Assembly (NCBI GenBank): GCA_024663395.1
Contig: JANFAH010000039.1
Location: forward strand, 295,501 to 359,500
DNA length: 64,000 nt
From: Pisolithus tinctorius
Lineage: Eukaryota > Basidiomycota > Agaricomycetes > Boletales > Pisolithaceae
Reading direction: 5' to 3'
Positions 21,183 through 33,889 of this stretch are shown here, piece by piece. Each line of letters begins with the position of its first letter. Positions within the stretch are counted from its first letter, which is position 1. The notes below the pieces were generated by a model. It ran no database searches and had not been told where the DNA came from. It saw only the letters and a program-made list of their open reading frames with translations. The position numbers and the translations under genes are program-made.

Positions 21183-24100
21183 CTAGCCAGATTGAAGAGA
21201 AAATGTTGTCATCCGGTCGGCCTCCGTATGTCGGTCATAAAATGACGAACTCTCTGACTTTGTCTCGTCCATTGGTGGAGGTGCTGCCGTCGACCATAAA
21301 CGAACCCCACCATCATGACTACCTGTCGCGAACATGAATGTGTCGTCCGTTCCGTAATTCCATGCAATGCAAGTCAAGTCTCCGAAAGTGTTGGGTGTTT
21401 GTGGGCGGATATAGCGAAGGAGTAATCCGGAATCCCGATCCCAAATGTGAATATCGCCGGCTGTCATGCTTAAGCTTTCATAGCACCAATAAACAGCAGA
21501 ATTTACGAACCTTTGCCAGCACATAACACGAATTGGTCATCCCTGCCTCCAAAGTAGCAAGGACCCGCAAGCTCAAATTGGGCCTTCCTTGTGTACGTGT
21601 GCTTCAAACTAAGACGTGAAGTATAACAATTATGATCCCTGTCCCTCACGGTTTCCAACTTCCAGAGCTGAGGTGGGGACTAATGGGCGGGTAGAAGTGA
21701 GACGGATATTCCATAGTAACAGGGCTCATGCAAACCTTTTCTGGTGATATAAGGGCAACCGAGGCCCTTCTCGCCATAGTAATGTCCCGGACGTCGTTGG
21801 CAAACGGTGTCTGGCTGTTTCAACCATCAACGACGAGCCTCCACCTCGGGGACCGAAAACGCACCTCTCTTTCTTCTGTAATGACATATTGTAAACTATC
21901 GTGGGACGGAGTTAGATTTCATCTGATGGCGTCACGTGAACTCACCAATAAGACGCTTCTCTACCCTAGTGTGACGACTTGGTTGTGGTCCATCTGCTGG
22001 AATGATAGATGGGCCCACACCAATCAAGCGTTGACAATCCTCCGTTACTGCAACATTATGAAGGCGAACATGTCCAAGATTGTACGTATTCAAGACCTAA
22101 ACGTGACGCCATGAGACGAGGGTGCAATGCAGGAACAGGCGCTAAGATTTACCCTCCCAGCCAAATCCTGTGTACCGCAATTACTCAAGGTCCTGCAGAG
22201 ATAATGCGAAATTGCGCACCAATTTAACAACGTCACTTCCTTCGACAGACAAGAAACCTGATCGGAGTCATCGTGAGCACGGTTCGGTTCAAAGGAAAAG
22301 AGCCTTACCTTCACTGTTAGGAAGCCAGACAATAGATTGAACCGTACTTTGCCGTTCGATGGTCTTCTTACAATAGCCATCCTAACATAAACCCATTCAG
22401 CATCGAGGGATACCAGCACAGTAACTCATCTACCTCGGTCCACACCTTCACAGAACGAGTGAGACGGGTCAAAAGTGTCTTGCCGTTCGGAGACCTACAC
22501 TATTATCAGCATGCACAAAATCTGACATAGGATATGAAGTCACCATGCAACCTGACCAATGAAACCTCGCACATGGACAAGAACACGATGGGTAGAGAGT
22601 TCGCCTGTGGGCGACACTTTGAATATGACTGACGTCCTGTCCCAACTGCAATACGTGAGTGCAAATGAAAGAACAAATGTGCCAATCAGTAGTCACCTCG
22701 ATGTAGCCAAAAACTTGCCATTTGGTGAAAATTGGAGATGACGCACAAGAGCCTGGTGTGCACCAAGTTCTTGTATGGGGGCGAGAGGTTTTAGCTTCTC
22801 TACATAATGAGCAATCTGTGCATTTCGTAGGGCCGACACGCCAGATTCTTGCAGCCGGCCAGGTGACGTGACCTGCGGAGTTTCCCACGCAGAATCCCTC
22901 CTTGGTGACATTGGAGGTCGCGAGGCAGCCTGTACCATCATAACAGAACGAATAGCATTCACGAAACGCTGCTTGGCATTGGATTGCCCAGAGCCCACGC
23001 TCACTTCACTATGATCGTCGGGTGAAATAGGTCGTTCGGTAAAGTCTGAACATGAAGAGAATGCTGGTTCGTGATTTGGTAAGGGTAATATCGTTTCGTG
23101 CGTATCCTGGCGGTAATGCGGGGGAGGGCGTGGGTGACGGTAGGTCCGAGGTTCGTGTGGGTCGCTATAGACTGGCAAGACATCTTTCTCTTTACGCGCG
23201 GGGGATATGTTTATCCGTTCAGCTACACGTCGCAAACATCCACAGAGGGCTGCAATACATGTGCTGAGCCAGTCGATGGCGATGCGAGCCATCCGGACAA
23301 GGCGGAAGTTGGCAACGTGGTTTATGAACTCAGCAATTACATCACCAAGCCATTTTTGACCTCTGTGCTGAACAAATATCCATCGTTCGGATACGAACCA
23401 GGCTGACACAGCGATAAGGCCAAAGGATGTGACCACCTATGGAAGCATATAAGGTAAGCCACAGTTGAATGTCCGAGAATGGATGAACTTGCCGTTAAAA
23501 CGGTGATTATTGTTGCAGTGACTGGCCCCTGCAAGACAACTGTATCAGAAAACGCGTGGAAACAGTGTGACAGTGTGGCACGCGCACCTGAGGAGAGGAG
23601 TATGTGAAGAGCATGAGTCCAGTCGAGAAACAGGCAACGGACATGACGAGGAAGACCAGTGGAGAGCGTTTAATCCATATCAGAACCCACCACGGTACCC
23701 TGTGCCCAGGGGAGCGGCTCGATGATGCAATGAGCCCAGGGCATGACAAAAAGAAGTAAGAGAATCTCTTACTACATAGCCTGCTTCCACGTTAGTCCGA
23801 GGAGACTGTTCACGGCCGCAGCGATGCTGAACACCAGTGAAGAAAACCAGAACGCATTGACAGCATCCGCCAACACCGTTCCTGTACTCATGGAAGAGAA
23901 CTGCAACGTTGAGGCAGTCACGGCCGAAAAGAAGGTTGCTACCGTAGACAAGTTCAGAAGGTTAGCTGCAGCGTGTTGTTGATGGAACCTGATTGTAGGA
24001 ACACCTGCATAACATAGCCTATCAGTACCAACGCATGTCAGGTGGTTTTCTCCGCACACACCGATCTCGATAAACATGGAGAGCGTTACCGTAATGTTGT

Positions 24101-25261
24101 CTACGTGATCGCCGATCTCAGTAGTCAAGTCGTGTACATAGCGTTGAACGGCGGGGGATCGAAACTGGGCTAAACGAAGAACTACTGAGTTTAGCGGTAC
24201 GACGGAATGGACCGTGAAAACATACTTTTGTACTCGTTGAGGCAAGAAGCCCAGTACTGATCCGAGGAACATCACGTCAGTGGTTGTCGAGCTGTGACTA
24301 GGGCAGCTACTCACTTTTAGGTCTCCTTCGAATGCCTTCATCGACTGGTCGACGGCCTCGTCATTAAACTCTGGGAACTCGCTGAGACAATTGAGGAAGG
24401 TCACGACATCATTGGCAAAGCTCTCAAACTGAGAGGGCAGGGTTTCAGGTTGGAGATCCTCTTCCAAAATAAGTTTGGTGACTGGAGGTGGGCGGTGGAT
24501 CCGCCATGTCGAGCGCCGTCGTTTGCGATCCATCAAATTAGGATTAAGTAGCGATTCGCGTGTGTGCCGAGAGACCTTGCGAGGAAATAGAGATGCGGCA
24601 TTTTCTCGAAACAAAAATGATACTTTAGTGAGCCGTTCACGCAATTTGAAAGCTGACGATAGAATGCCGACTGAGCTGCCAAGTTGGCGAGCCGCATTGG
24701 CGAAGTTGCGGAGCTTAATGCAATAATATTAGGTTACTCTTACGAAACAAGTGCATTGCCTACCTCCTTGTCTAGGTTTTCCACTTTCCTTCCCATACAG
24801 TCAGCGGATATATCAATGGCGAGGCACGACTCACTTCTCGAACTTGAAAAACTGCTCCGCTCCGACTTCCTGCAACTTCTCATCCGCGGCCATTGCTGCA
24901 GAATAAGGTCAATACGTTTCGCGAAAAAGGAGGGGGCCTTCTTTACGTTCTCGTAACTCGTCCTCTGTAATGGGTGGGGAGGTGATATCTTGTTCGGTGG
25001 TTAACCTTCAGTTCGTGGGGAAAGAGAGAGGGACACACCTGTGTCCAGCCCACTATCGAGGTGGACTTCGGAAAGTAAGTCAAGAAGGCTCAACAAAGTT
25101 TGCTTCCGTCTCGGGTCCGTGTCGAAGCGGGAAGAGTATGTTCCAGGGCTGGACGCTGAATCATGGAGGCTACGAGCTATCCTGGTTGTGTTGCCTATCG
25201 GCGTAGCCTGAGCGCCCCTTGACCGCGACCGTGGCATGGGTGCCTGCCTACCTCGATGCAT
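21183..25261 (-). CDS. Basidiomycete WD40-repeat protein with N-terminal transmembrane region (often annotated WDR26-like)
   Basis: Large multi-exon gene. The proposed start at 25261 gives MHRGRQAPMPRSRSRG, a basic N-terminus. A helical region follows, then hydrophobic segments about 23950-23500 (LSTVATFFSAVTASTL, AFWFSSLVFSIAAAVNSLL, SPLVFLVMSVACFSTGLML, FGLIAVSAWFVSERW), likely four membrane spans. A long basic and Ser-rich linker precedes the WD40 part: HQALVRHLQFSPNGKFLATS, WDRTSVIFKVSP, VAW joined to SPNGKTLLTRLTRSVKVW, and finally AGDIHIWDRDSGLLLRYIRP and MFATGSHDGGVRLWST near 21300. The stop is at 21183. All segments checked are in frame across GT-AG introns, so the gene appears intact. 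The family is abundant in Agaricomycetes but its function is not established; a membrane-anchored beta-propeller scaffold is a reasonable inference. Confidence 0.82.
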
Positions 25262-26391
25262 GCTTGACTCCCCAGATAAAGACTTGTTATAAGCCGGAAG
25301 GGTGGGTAGGCAGAGAATCTGTAACGGCTTTAAAGTAGGGGTCAGAAGAAAAGTGAATGAAGATGCTGTTCCGACTTTGAAATAGTAGTGAAGCTTGGAT
25401 TGTTCTGGCCATGCCCCTCACGCAGGCATCATTTCATGGGTAACGCGAGATTCATTCCTGCGCCTTTTCTCTCCGGTGGCACGCTTTGTGTTACGAGATT
25501 TTGCCGGAGACTCAGCGAATTGAGCCAGCGCGTAATTGCCTTGAGGATCCATGCCGAGTCTGACGACCCTGGCTTCATAGTAAATTTGGCAACCTTGTCA
25601 CTCACCAAGAGTTAATTAAAATCTATCTCGGTCAAGCACACTCCACAGGTCTGCGGAGTACATAACGACAACTTGTTAGAAGGCCGTGGCCTTGCTGACA
25701 CACGGTATTGTACGAGACGGATGACAACGTAAAGAGAGTTGACGGCTTGACCACGAGTTGCACAGATCTGAGGTGCTGCTGCAACGTGTCAAAGAAGCGC
25801 GTGAAATCACGACAACGGTGGTGATAGACTGCTATCGAAGAGCTTCGCAATCACCAACATACTAAGTTATAGGATATGCACAGGGGATCATGTCACGAGT
25901 GAGACGGTCCCCAATGGAGACGAGATCGATTGGGATGATACCACATTACAAGATTCCAGGGAGCTGGGAAAAGCCGAACGGAGGAACAGAAGAAGTGTGG
26001 GTAGCAAGTTGGCACGCTAAGCAGGCACGTTTGCCTGCATGAGATTAGAGATCGTGAGACCGTGAGTGAGTGGCCTGGCAGATAGACAAAGCGGTGTCAG
26101 AGAGGAACTTCTCGAACCACAGGGAGAGAAGCGTGCGACTGAGTGGCACGATAACGGCTGTAAATGAACCCACTAAATCGTCTCATCATAAGTGTTATTG
26201 AGACCGAACGGGTCTTACATTGAGGTAGGGACGCGACGAGCAGGTTACTATTAGTTGAGAACTTGCACCGTATTTGGTTAGGAACTAAAGAAGTTGAATA
26301 TTCCAAACCTGTTTCTGATACCAAACCACTGACACGACCACCGACTAGTCCGTTTTGCTATCGCGCAACCAATAAGTATACGCCATGAATC
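25262..26391. other. Divergent intergenic region between WD40 gene (-) and APN2 (+)
   Basis: 1.1 kb, with no recognised coding segment. Small - strand frames at 25850-25632 and 26324-26097 have no known motif. Probably holds both promoters; I see no clear TATA box close to either start. Confidence 0.4.
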
Positions 26392-28918
26392 ATGCGTATC
26401 CTATCATGGAATATCGTGAGTTTGCCATGGCGCCAGATCTAATCCTGCAGCTCCTCATGACCGCGGTTTCTATGTCTTAGAACGGTGTTAGGACTCTTCC
26501 CCAATATCATCCGTGAGTCTCTTCACTCGAGTCCTCGCCCCGCTCGGAGAAGCTAAGTAGACGCGTCTGTGAGATGGAACACGTTCAAGACCTTTCGGGA
26601 GATATTGACCCATCTCCAGGCCGACATCGTCTGCTTCCAAGGCGAGTTAGAGCTCTTCTTTCATCTCTCCAGTGCTGCTCATTTCATACTCTCTCCGCGC
26701 AGAAATGAAGACCGCGCGCAACGGGCTTGACCGTAACATTGCTGTCCCAGATCCCTTCGACGGCTACTTCTCCTTCCCTGTCAATAAGGGTGGGTATAGT
26801 GGGGTAGCCATCTACACAGACTCTCGCACTGTTGCTCCACTCAAAGCGGAGGAAGGCCTTTCAGGGACAGTTCAACCAAAACCTCCGCTCAGCGAAGATG
26901 AACGGATATCACGTCACTATCCCTGTGCTAACGAGATGAACCTAATCCCAGATGAACACGGCAACAAACCATCCGAGTTGACGTCTCTCGACACTGAAGG
27001 CCGGGCCCTCGTACTAGACTTGGGCCTCTTCGTTCTTATCAACGTTTACTGTCCTAACGAAACATCTGATTCCCGACTGCCATTCAAAATGAATTATCAC
27101 TTGATGCTGCAGGAGCGCGTCGGCAAGCTGATCAATGAGGGCAGAGATGTTATCGTTGTTGGTGACATAAATATATGTGCCACTCCGCTCGACCACTGTG
27201 ACGGCCATCTCGCCAGTAATGCTGCGACCTTTTATGATCATCCCGCACGCGCGTGGTTTCGCAACTGGCTTTCCCCTAACGGTTGTATGACCGACGCGGT
27301 GCGAACCTTTTGGCCCTGCAGGAAGGGGATGTACACATGTAAGTCGCACGTTTCTTTCCCTCTTGCGACGGGTCTTTACATATCCCGCTCGACTATTTGT
27401 AGGCTGGAATACGAAGATATGTGCCAGAGAGACCAACTATGGCACCCGCGTCGACTACATCTTGGTTACCAGAGGGATCCTTCCTTGGATCAAGCACGGT
27501 GACATTCAACCATCCTTCAAAGGTTCTGACCATTGTCCCATTTATATTGATCTCCATGACGAAATTACCACCGATGATGGCAGGAAGCTCTGTCTTGGTG
27601 AGGTAATGTCACGACCAGCCGAGGGCAAGACCGCAGCAGTCCCGCGGCTTGCTGCGAGGTGTTGGGACGAGTTCTCCGGTAAACAGACGTTATTGTCCGC
27701 GTTTTTCTCGAAAGGGGCCAGGGTCTCAACGGCAGCGAGTGCCTCAGATTCGTCATCATCACCTTCGGGATCGCCGTCCGCTTCCCAAGCGTCGGTTATC
27801 TCATCCAGCACTGCGTCGAATGCCCCAGATGCTGTGCTGCCGGACCGTACAGAGTCCCTAGATCTCGCGAATCCACTACTAATACACGAGTCTCGCTCGC
27901 CAACCGGGGAATCTTCAAGTGCGGGACCCACGGGAGCTATAAAAACTGGCGTAGGGGAGCAAGAGAGGATACCTTCAAAACCACCCACCGGACCGCCGAA
28001 ACGCAAGCTGACAGATGTTCCGGCAGCACGGACTAAGCCGAATAAGAAACTCAGACCTGCAGGCGGTTCTTCAGCGGCGGGAAAAGGTACTCTTGATGCA
28101 TTCTTTGCTACTCCACAACCATCACGACCTTCACAATCTCAATCACGGCCATCACCACCGCAATCACAATCTCAGGCCAATGGTGATCCGTTGGCGTCGG
28201 ATTGTGATCCTCACTCGCCCAACTCAGATTATCAGTTAGCGCTCCACTTATCTCTCTGCCTGGACGAAGACGTTCTATGTGCGCCTGGGCCGTCCCAGAC
28301 CGTTGGTAAGCCATGACTCAGGTCCACAAACGCAAAATTAAACTCGAATGCAGATTCTCAAACACCATCAACGCTGTCAAAGTCCGCAATAGAGCCATCA
28401 CAGTGCCGCTCCTCGGGAAGTAAGGCAGCATGGTCAAAGCTCATGGCACCCATCGAACCCCCAAAATGCAACGTTCACGGCGAACCCGCCAAGTTGTACA
28501 CGGTAAACAAACCAGGGCCTAACAAAGGAAAGACCTTCTATATTTGTTCTCGGTACGTGCATTTTGATCCGAGTTTCCTATGCGATTGCGATCTCTTGGG
28601 GGAGAAGTCTCTCCCTGTTTCTCTCTCCCCCTTTTTTGATTGGGTTACACCTCGTGTCTTCCCCTACATACTCGTTGATCCACATATACATCCATGTTCA
28701 TTCTCCCGCTGTCCATGCTGGCACTGACGCGATATCCTTTGAATGGCGTGCTCAGGCCCGTCGGTCCGGGTTACGACAAGGGCAGAGGGGAACGGCCACG
28801 TGACGAAGTCGACCACCGATATCGATGCAATTTCTTTAAGTGGGCATCCGAAGTTAGGCGGGAATCGGCTTCCTCGTCCTCGTCCTCGTTACCGTCGGCT
28901 TCGTCTTCTCAAAAGTGA
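26392..28918 (+). CDS. APN2: AP endonuclease 2 (APN2/APE2) with PIP-type motifs and C-terminal zf-GRF
   Basis: Class II AP endonuclease of the ExoIII/EEP family acting in nuclear base-excision repair. Exons: 26392-26415 (MRILSWNI), 26481-26512 (NGVRTLPQYHP), 26574-26641, 26703-27338, 27403 to about 28305, 28354-28552, 28756-28918. Catalytic blocks are CFQEMK (metal-binding Glu), NVYCPNE, VVGDINICATPLDHCDG and GSDHCPIYIDL (Asp-His). A long Ser/Pro/Gln-rich linker follows, with QTLLSAFF (a canonical PCNA-binding PIP box) near 27690 and a second similar GTLDAFF near 28095. The C-terminal zf-GRF reads CNVHGEPAKLYTVNKPGPNKG, FYICSR and RCNFFKW. Intron 3 (26642-26702) starts with GC (CAAG|GCGAGT), a GC-AG intron. 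Length and order match APN2 well. Confidence 0.95.
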
Positions 28919-29523
28919 TCACGCGAAAGACGAGAATGGCCGGGATTGCTAAACTCGCTTAACTGGTGCCCAGTTTACATTATTGGTCGTTTGGGCGCCG
29001 GCGCCTCACACTTCGACAATAGAGGTGGGTGGGTGATAACGTATGCGTACATATGTGTGTATGCTTAGATATGGGTGACATGGACGTTGGACGTGTTTTC
29101 ACGCCACGCTGCTGCGCTCCGTCATTGTTGCACCGGTTCGCGCATAACCGAATTGCCGGATCTCGTAAGGGTCGTATATGATGATCAGAAATCGAAGAGC
29201 AGTCCAGCGGAACAAAAAAAATGGTACCACAACATAACAGTAATAATACTTTTAATATATAGCTGGTGCACAGATGCGTGACCCTTCTCCCTTCTCGGCC
29301 GGGCTCCGTGAACGTGAACGAGGAGGAACACGAAGTACGAAAATTTTGCCAACAGACCAAACCAAAAAAAAGAAAGGGGCGATCAAGACAGGTGGAGCGG
29401 CACACAGATGGATGTACTGCGCGTACTGTATGTTTCCACAGAACACGCGTGCACAGAAGTTCTAATACAATGTGTAACGAGATGACTTGCCCACGGTACT
29501 GTATATTCTCCCAAAGTCCGGAC
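28919..29523. other. Convergent intergenic region
   Basis: About 600 bp between the ends of APN2 (+) and kinesin (-). Small frames exist on both strands but none has a recognisable motif. Contains A-rich runs (about 29214-29221 and 29366-29372). Confidence 0.45.
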
Positions 29524-32500
29524 TTAGCTGGGCCCACGGACCTGCTTCCTTGCCGTGCCAATGGTGGTATTGTTGACCTAGGTAGAATGGAGGAACGGGC
29601 CACGAGTGGGCGAGTCATCAATCATCGGATCCGATCGCGATCGGGAAGAAAGGGAGGGGAGGGGGTGGAAGGGAAGGGGGTGCTCACCTTTGTCGCGAAC
29701 CGCAACGACGTCAGGGATTCGCCGAGATGGGCGGCAAGAGGGGACAAGTTGAGTATCATCTATCGAAGTCCAGACGTGCGCCACAAGAACACAGGTTCGG
29801 CCAACCACGGCCATACATTTATGGACGAGTGGAATGCAATGCAATATAGTGCAACGCAACGCCACACCGCGAGGATGCAATGCAGGGAACATAAACACGC
29901 GATGAGTGAGAGAGGTGGTACGATAACGTCGCGAAAACGGTGGGGAAGGGGTGCTACTTACCAGTGTCTTTGAGTTCCCGCTCAGAGAGTTTTGCAGCAG
30001 GTACGTGAGCTGTGAAAAGAAGTTCCGTGTGTGCGAGGACGTCGCCACGATCATGACGTCATCGAGGATAAGAATGCGACGATGTCATTGGTGGGCACAG
30101 CGGCAGTAGTAGTGGAGCAACGGGCAAAGAGGAAGGGGAGAAGGCCAAGCACCACAACCGCCCACGAGATCGTGAATGAAAGACGGACATAGTATGCGCA
30201 CCGGAAAGCACAGCGTCAGCGAAGATCATAAGCGGTGATCCAAACAGAAGCAGGAAAGCAGGTGAAAGGCTGGCAAGCTCTACTGAACATACCCATTCGA
30301 AAAGAACTGAAGGATGGAGAACAGATAACAAGAGGGAAAAAGAACTTCACGGAGAAAGAACAGGGACGGGGGACTCACCTTCGAATTTCTGTATGGGACG
30401 TGCTTCTCGGAAGCCTTCTCCACACTTTTTTCTCCAAGCGCCGCAATGACATCCCCCAAAGCACTCAAACTTCGATTAATGTTTTGGGTCTCTCTGAGCC
30501 TGTCCTTGTCCCCAGCCGCGCCGCTAGCGTTCAGACGTTCGCTGCCTGCCAGATCGACGAGGTTCAAGCACCCCTCACACCGTGTCCCCGTATGCGCGTT
30601 ATACCCCGACACACGAAGCGTAAACACGGAATGCGACCGCGATGAACGTTCGTTCATGAGCGTCGCTGCAACCGTCCGCCGAGAATTGGCGAGCCGCAAG
30701 AGTGAAGCGACTTCCCGTGGTGTCGAGAGCGGAAGGACGTTTACGTCCGTCACGCGTGTCGTAATTGTACTTCCCTGCTTCTCATGCTTAATTTCGTGTT
30801 TCTTCTTGTCGAATTCACCCTTGCCGAGCAGGTCATTAATCGTTTCGTTGTACTGACACGACGGCGAGAGTAAGAGTGTGACGTTCGGACTTTTTTTAGA
30901 GGGGAACGCACGATTTCGAGGAATTGGCCGTCCATTTTGTACTCCCATCCTTTGTTTCTGAGGGCATCTGCCGCCCGAAATACATCGTCGACTGCTCGGG
31001 GAATCATACCCACCGTTGCCTCGGTCTGCCAACATGGGGTTATTTTTAATGAGCAGAGCTGTTCATTGAAGCAGGGTCCACAGTGCTCACCGAGCCACCC
31101 TCCATAGTGAATGATTTTCCAGAACCTGTCTGTCCGTACGCAAATATGCAGACATTATACCCGTCCACGCAGCTTTGTGCGAGCAGTGATATTTCCTCGT
31201 ACACGTCGCTCTGCGTTGCCTCGGGTTCGAATACCTGCGGGTATTAACCGTTGGAAATTGATTTGATGCTGTCCGAAAGCCAACGCACCCGGTCAAAAGT
31301 GAAATTGTGAGCCTCTTTCCTCTCCTGACCCATAGCATTTAAACTGGTCGAGGAAACGACGATCTCTCGGTGGTCCTCCTTGTCCGGGAAAGTAAGGTCT
31401 GCAACAGCGGCCCTTTCCTGATCATCTGCCGGTGACCCCGACCGACGGAGCCCCGCAACTGCTGGGGAAACGAAGTCATGGGGGAGCACAGGCCTCACAC
31501 GACAGAATACACGAATATTCCCCTTGAGTTCCTGGACCATATTGTGGAGTTTTCTCCTCACCATCTCTGCTTCTCTTGCTTCTTTCTCCAGTTGTTCGAT
31601 CTTGCGTCGTGCATCTGCGTACTCGAGCGCGCCCTTGGACACGGCTGACGACAGGTCATCGAGCTGCGCCCGTAATTCGCTGTTTTCCACTTGCAGCGCC
31701 GCGATCTGCGCGTTCAGGGTGACCTGCACGCCTGACTGATGTGCCACCGTGGATTTCAGAGACGCAATTGTCTCGCGAGCAGTCTCTAAATCTTCCTTGA
31801 CGACCTTCAACTCCTCCTCGCGTTCCCTTGCCTCTCGTGCGCGTTTCCCAGCCTCCACTTCAAGATCGACAATCTCCCGTTGGTGTTTTATTCTTATGCG
31901 CTCGAGCTCGTCTGCCGCATCGACCAGTGCGCGACGTTTATCAAGGTCGAGTTCTTTCGCGGATGCAAGTTGACGAGATAATGCCCGGTCATCGGCAGAG
32001 AGTTTGGCAACCTTTGCGCGTTCTGCATCCATATCACATGCGAGTCGCTGTGCGGAGGCTGCTTGCAGAGACTCTATCGATGCGGGCCCATTCTGCTGCC
32101 GGAGAATGCCTGAGCCCGAGGGGATGCGTGATATTGGTGGACGGGTCGGTGGGCCAGAAGCCTTTGGAGGTGCACTGGTTGCACGCGTCGATCGTGATCT
32201 GGTTGGTGCCGTACCGGGTCGTGGTGGATCCCGCCTTGTCAGGCGAGAAGGTGGGCGTGAAGATGGTTTTGACGCAGCGCCTGCTGAAGTAGAAATGGTA
32301 GTGGTGGTAGTGGGTTCATTGAGTGCCGTTCTGGAGGCTGCGAGTGGCCGAGAGCTGTTAAGGGACCCGATAGCCGGTAGTTTTCGTGGCTGATCGAGAG
32401 TCTCTGCGCCAAGGTCGTGATCGTCGTATTTTCGTTTGTTCATTCTAGGGTTGTTGTTCTCGTCGTCACCCTTGGAAATGACGGTTACAATTGACGGCAA

Positions 32501-32578
32501 TGTCAATGGTAATCCTGGCTCTGGTGAAGAGCTCTGGCAGTGGCCTGTTGTTTGCAGTCGCCGTGGCAAGCGGGACAT
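29524..32578 (-). CDS. Kinesin-14 (KAR3/KlpA-type C-terminal motor)
   Basis: Minus-end-directed motor working in the spindle and nuclear positioning. Exon 1 (32578-31288) encodes a Ser/Pro/Arg-rich tail, a long coiled coil ([19 protein letters not shown] through [20 protein letters not shown]) and the neck plus motor start [20 protein letters not shown]. Exon 2 (31234-31091) has [14 protein letters not shown] and the P-loop [17 protein letters not shown]. Later exons give [28 protein letters not shown], switch I NERSSRSH, switch [58 protein letters not shown] and [12 protein letters not shown], with the stop at 29524. A C-terminal motor following [11 protein letters not shown] is diagnostic of kinesin-14. 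An alternative start is the Met at about 32443 ([10 protein letters not shown]). All nucleotide-binding motifs are intact. Confidence 0.95.
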
Positions 32579-33226
32579 CTCTTCTTTACGTGGTTCGTTG
32601 TCGTCGCCACCGGCAAAATCGCGACGCGTTCAGCCACGTGACCAGCCCAAAGTCAAATCCAGCACTTGCCAACCAGTCTCCTTGTTTCCGGGAGTATCGC
32701 TCATTTTTCGACATCCGCGTTCTTCCCATAAACAAAGTCCTATTCAAATCGTGGTGGCGATGAATTGTAGGCATGTATTTATGTAAGATTGTAGGCTTAG
32801 CCCGTCCAAGCTCAATGCCAATGCGCTACCGTGTACTTGTGAACGAGGATGGGAAGATGCTGTGGAGACAGAGGAGTTGACAGTGGAGCGATGACTTGTA
32901 TCGCATCCGTAAACAAGGTGCCTGCTGTCCCCGACAGCCCCATCTTCTAGTCATAATTAGTGAATATAAATGCTAGTAGATGCCTTGTACGTGTACAAGC
33001 TAGGAGGAAGACAACAGATACCCTCGAAAGGTGGCGTGTTGCGGTACAAGGCAGTCCATGAGATCCTGGCTATTATTCCAAATGTCAGAACATCTGGGCT
33101 TGTTCGGCTGTGCTTGGGGCAGGCTAGCTAGATGTGGACGCCCTGGGTCCTGACGGGAAACTCGCTGTGTATAAAGTGGCTGATAAGGCCTCCTCTCGCA
33201 TCCTCAAACAACACCCCCTCAGTAAC
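32579..33226. other. Bidirectional promoter region between kinesin-14 (-) and RidA (+)
   Basis: About 650 bp between two divergent start codons. No credible coding segment. A TATA-like ATAAAG lies near 33170, about 55 bp before the RidA ATG. Confidence 0.4.
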
Positions 33227-33889
33227 ATGTCTGACGACGGATCAGTCGATACAAGCGCAACTTGTGGTACGACAACCACCAAAGAGGTTGTCTACACTGC
33301 CGACGCCATCCCGCCCCTCAGCGTCTTCTGTGCGTGTCTCGATTTCGTCATCTACTAAGCATCACTGATCTACGGATGAATAGCCCAGGCCGTGAAATCC
33401 AAAGGTCACGTCTACGTCTCAGGTTGCATCGGATGTGATTCTGAGTATCTGGTCGTCGAGGGGGGCATCCAAGCACAGACCGTGCGTGCTGCTTAATTTT
33501 ATCGTGTGATCTCCAATGCTAAAGCCTGCTCGCCCGCTGCCCCACATCCTATTTCATATCCTATCTGATCATGCTCGACAGCGCGCAGCCCTCGAGAACA
33601 TCTCCAAGATCCTCGAGGCATCAGGGTCCGGCATGCAGCACGTCGTCAAAGTGACCATATACCTCGTCCACATGGCCAGAGATTTCCTACACATGAACGA
33701 GATATACGAACAAGTACGTCCTATCACTCTCCCTGTCTCTGGATCGGTACGACACCCACCAATGAATGATAGTTCTTCGCACATGCGACGATGCCCGCGC
33801 GTACGTGTATCGGTGTATCTGCTCTCCCGATGGGCGCATTCATCGAGATCGATTGTATCGCCGAGATCCCTGACACCAAGTCATCTTGA
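33227..33889 (+). CDS. RidA/YjgF/YER057c/UK114 family protein
   Basis: RidA proteins hydrolyse reactive enamine/imine intermediates such as 2-aminoacrylate from PLP enzymes. Four exons: 33227-33329 (MSDDGSVDTS...KEVVYTADAIPPL), 33384-33481 (SQAVKSKGHVYVSGCIG), about 33582-33713 (RAALENISKILEASGSGMQH, VVKVTIYLVHM) and about 33773-33889 (FFAHATMPARTCIGVSALP, IEIDCIAEIP). The catalytic Arg (PARTCIGV) and the following Glu (IDCIAE) are present. Oddly, the usual GPYSQA entry motif reads SVFSQA because the exon join falls in the Ser codon. Total about 149 residues, slightly longer than typical because of an N-terminal Ser/Thr-rich extension. Confidence 0.92.

Noticed and set aside
26341..26400. Upstream in-line ATG (at about 26385) as APN2 start
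   Set aside because: It is in another frame; only the ATG at 26392 gives MRILSWNI, the family start.
29266..29973. 235-codon open frame on + strand
   Set aside because: It lies antisense to the last exons of kinesin-14, whose motor motifs are unambiguous, and contains no domain.
32436..32786. 116-codon + strand frame across the kinesin start
   Set aside because: Overlaps the kinesin N-terminal exon in antisense and has no recognisable features.
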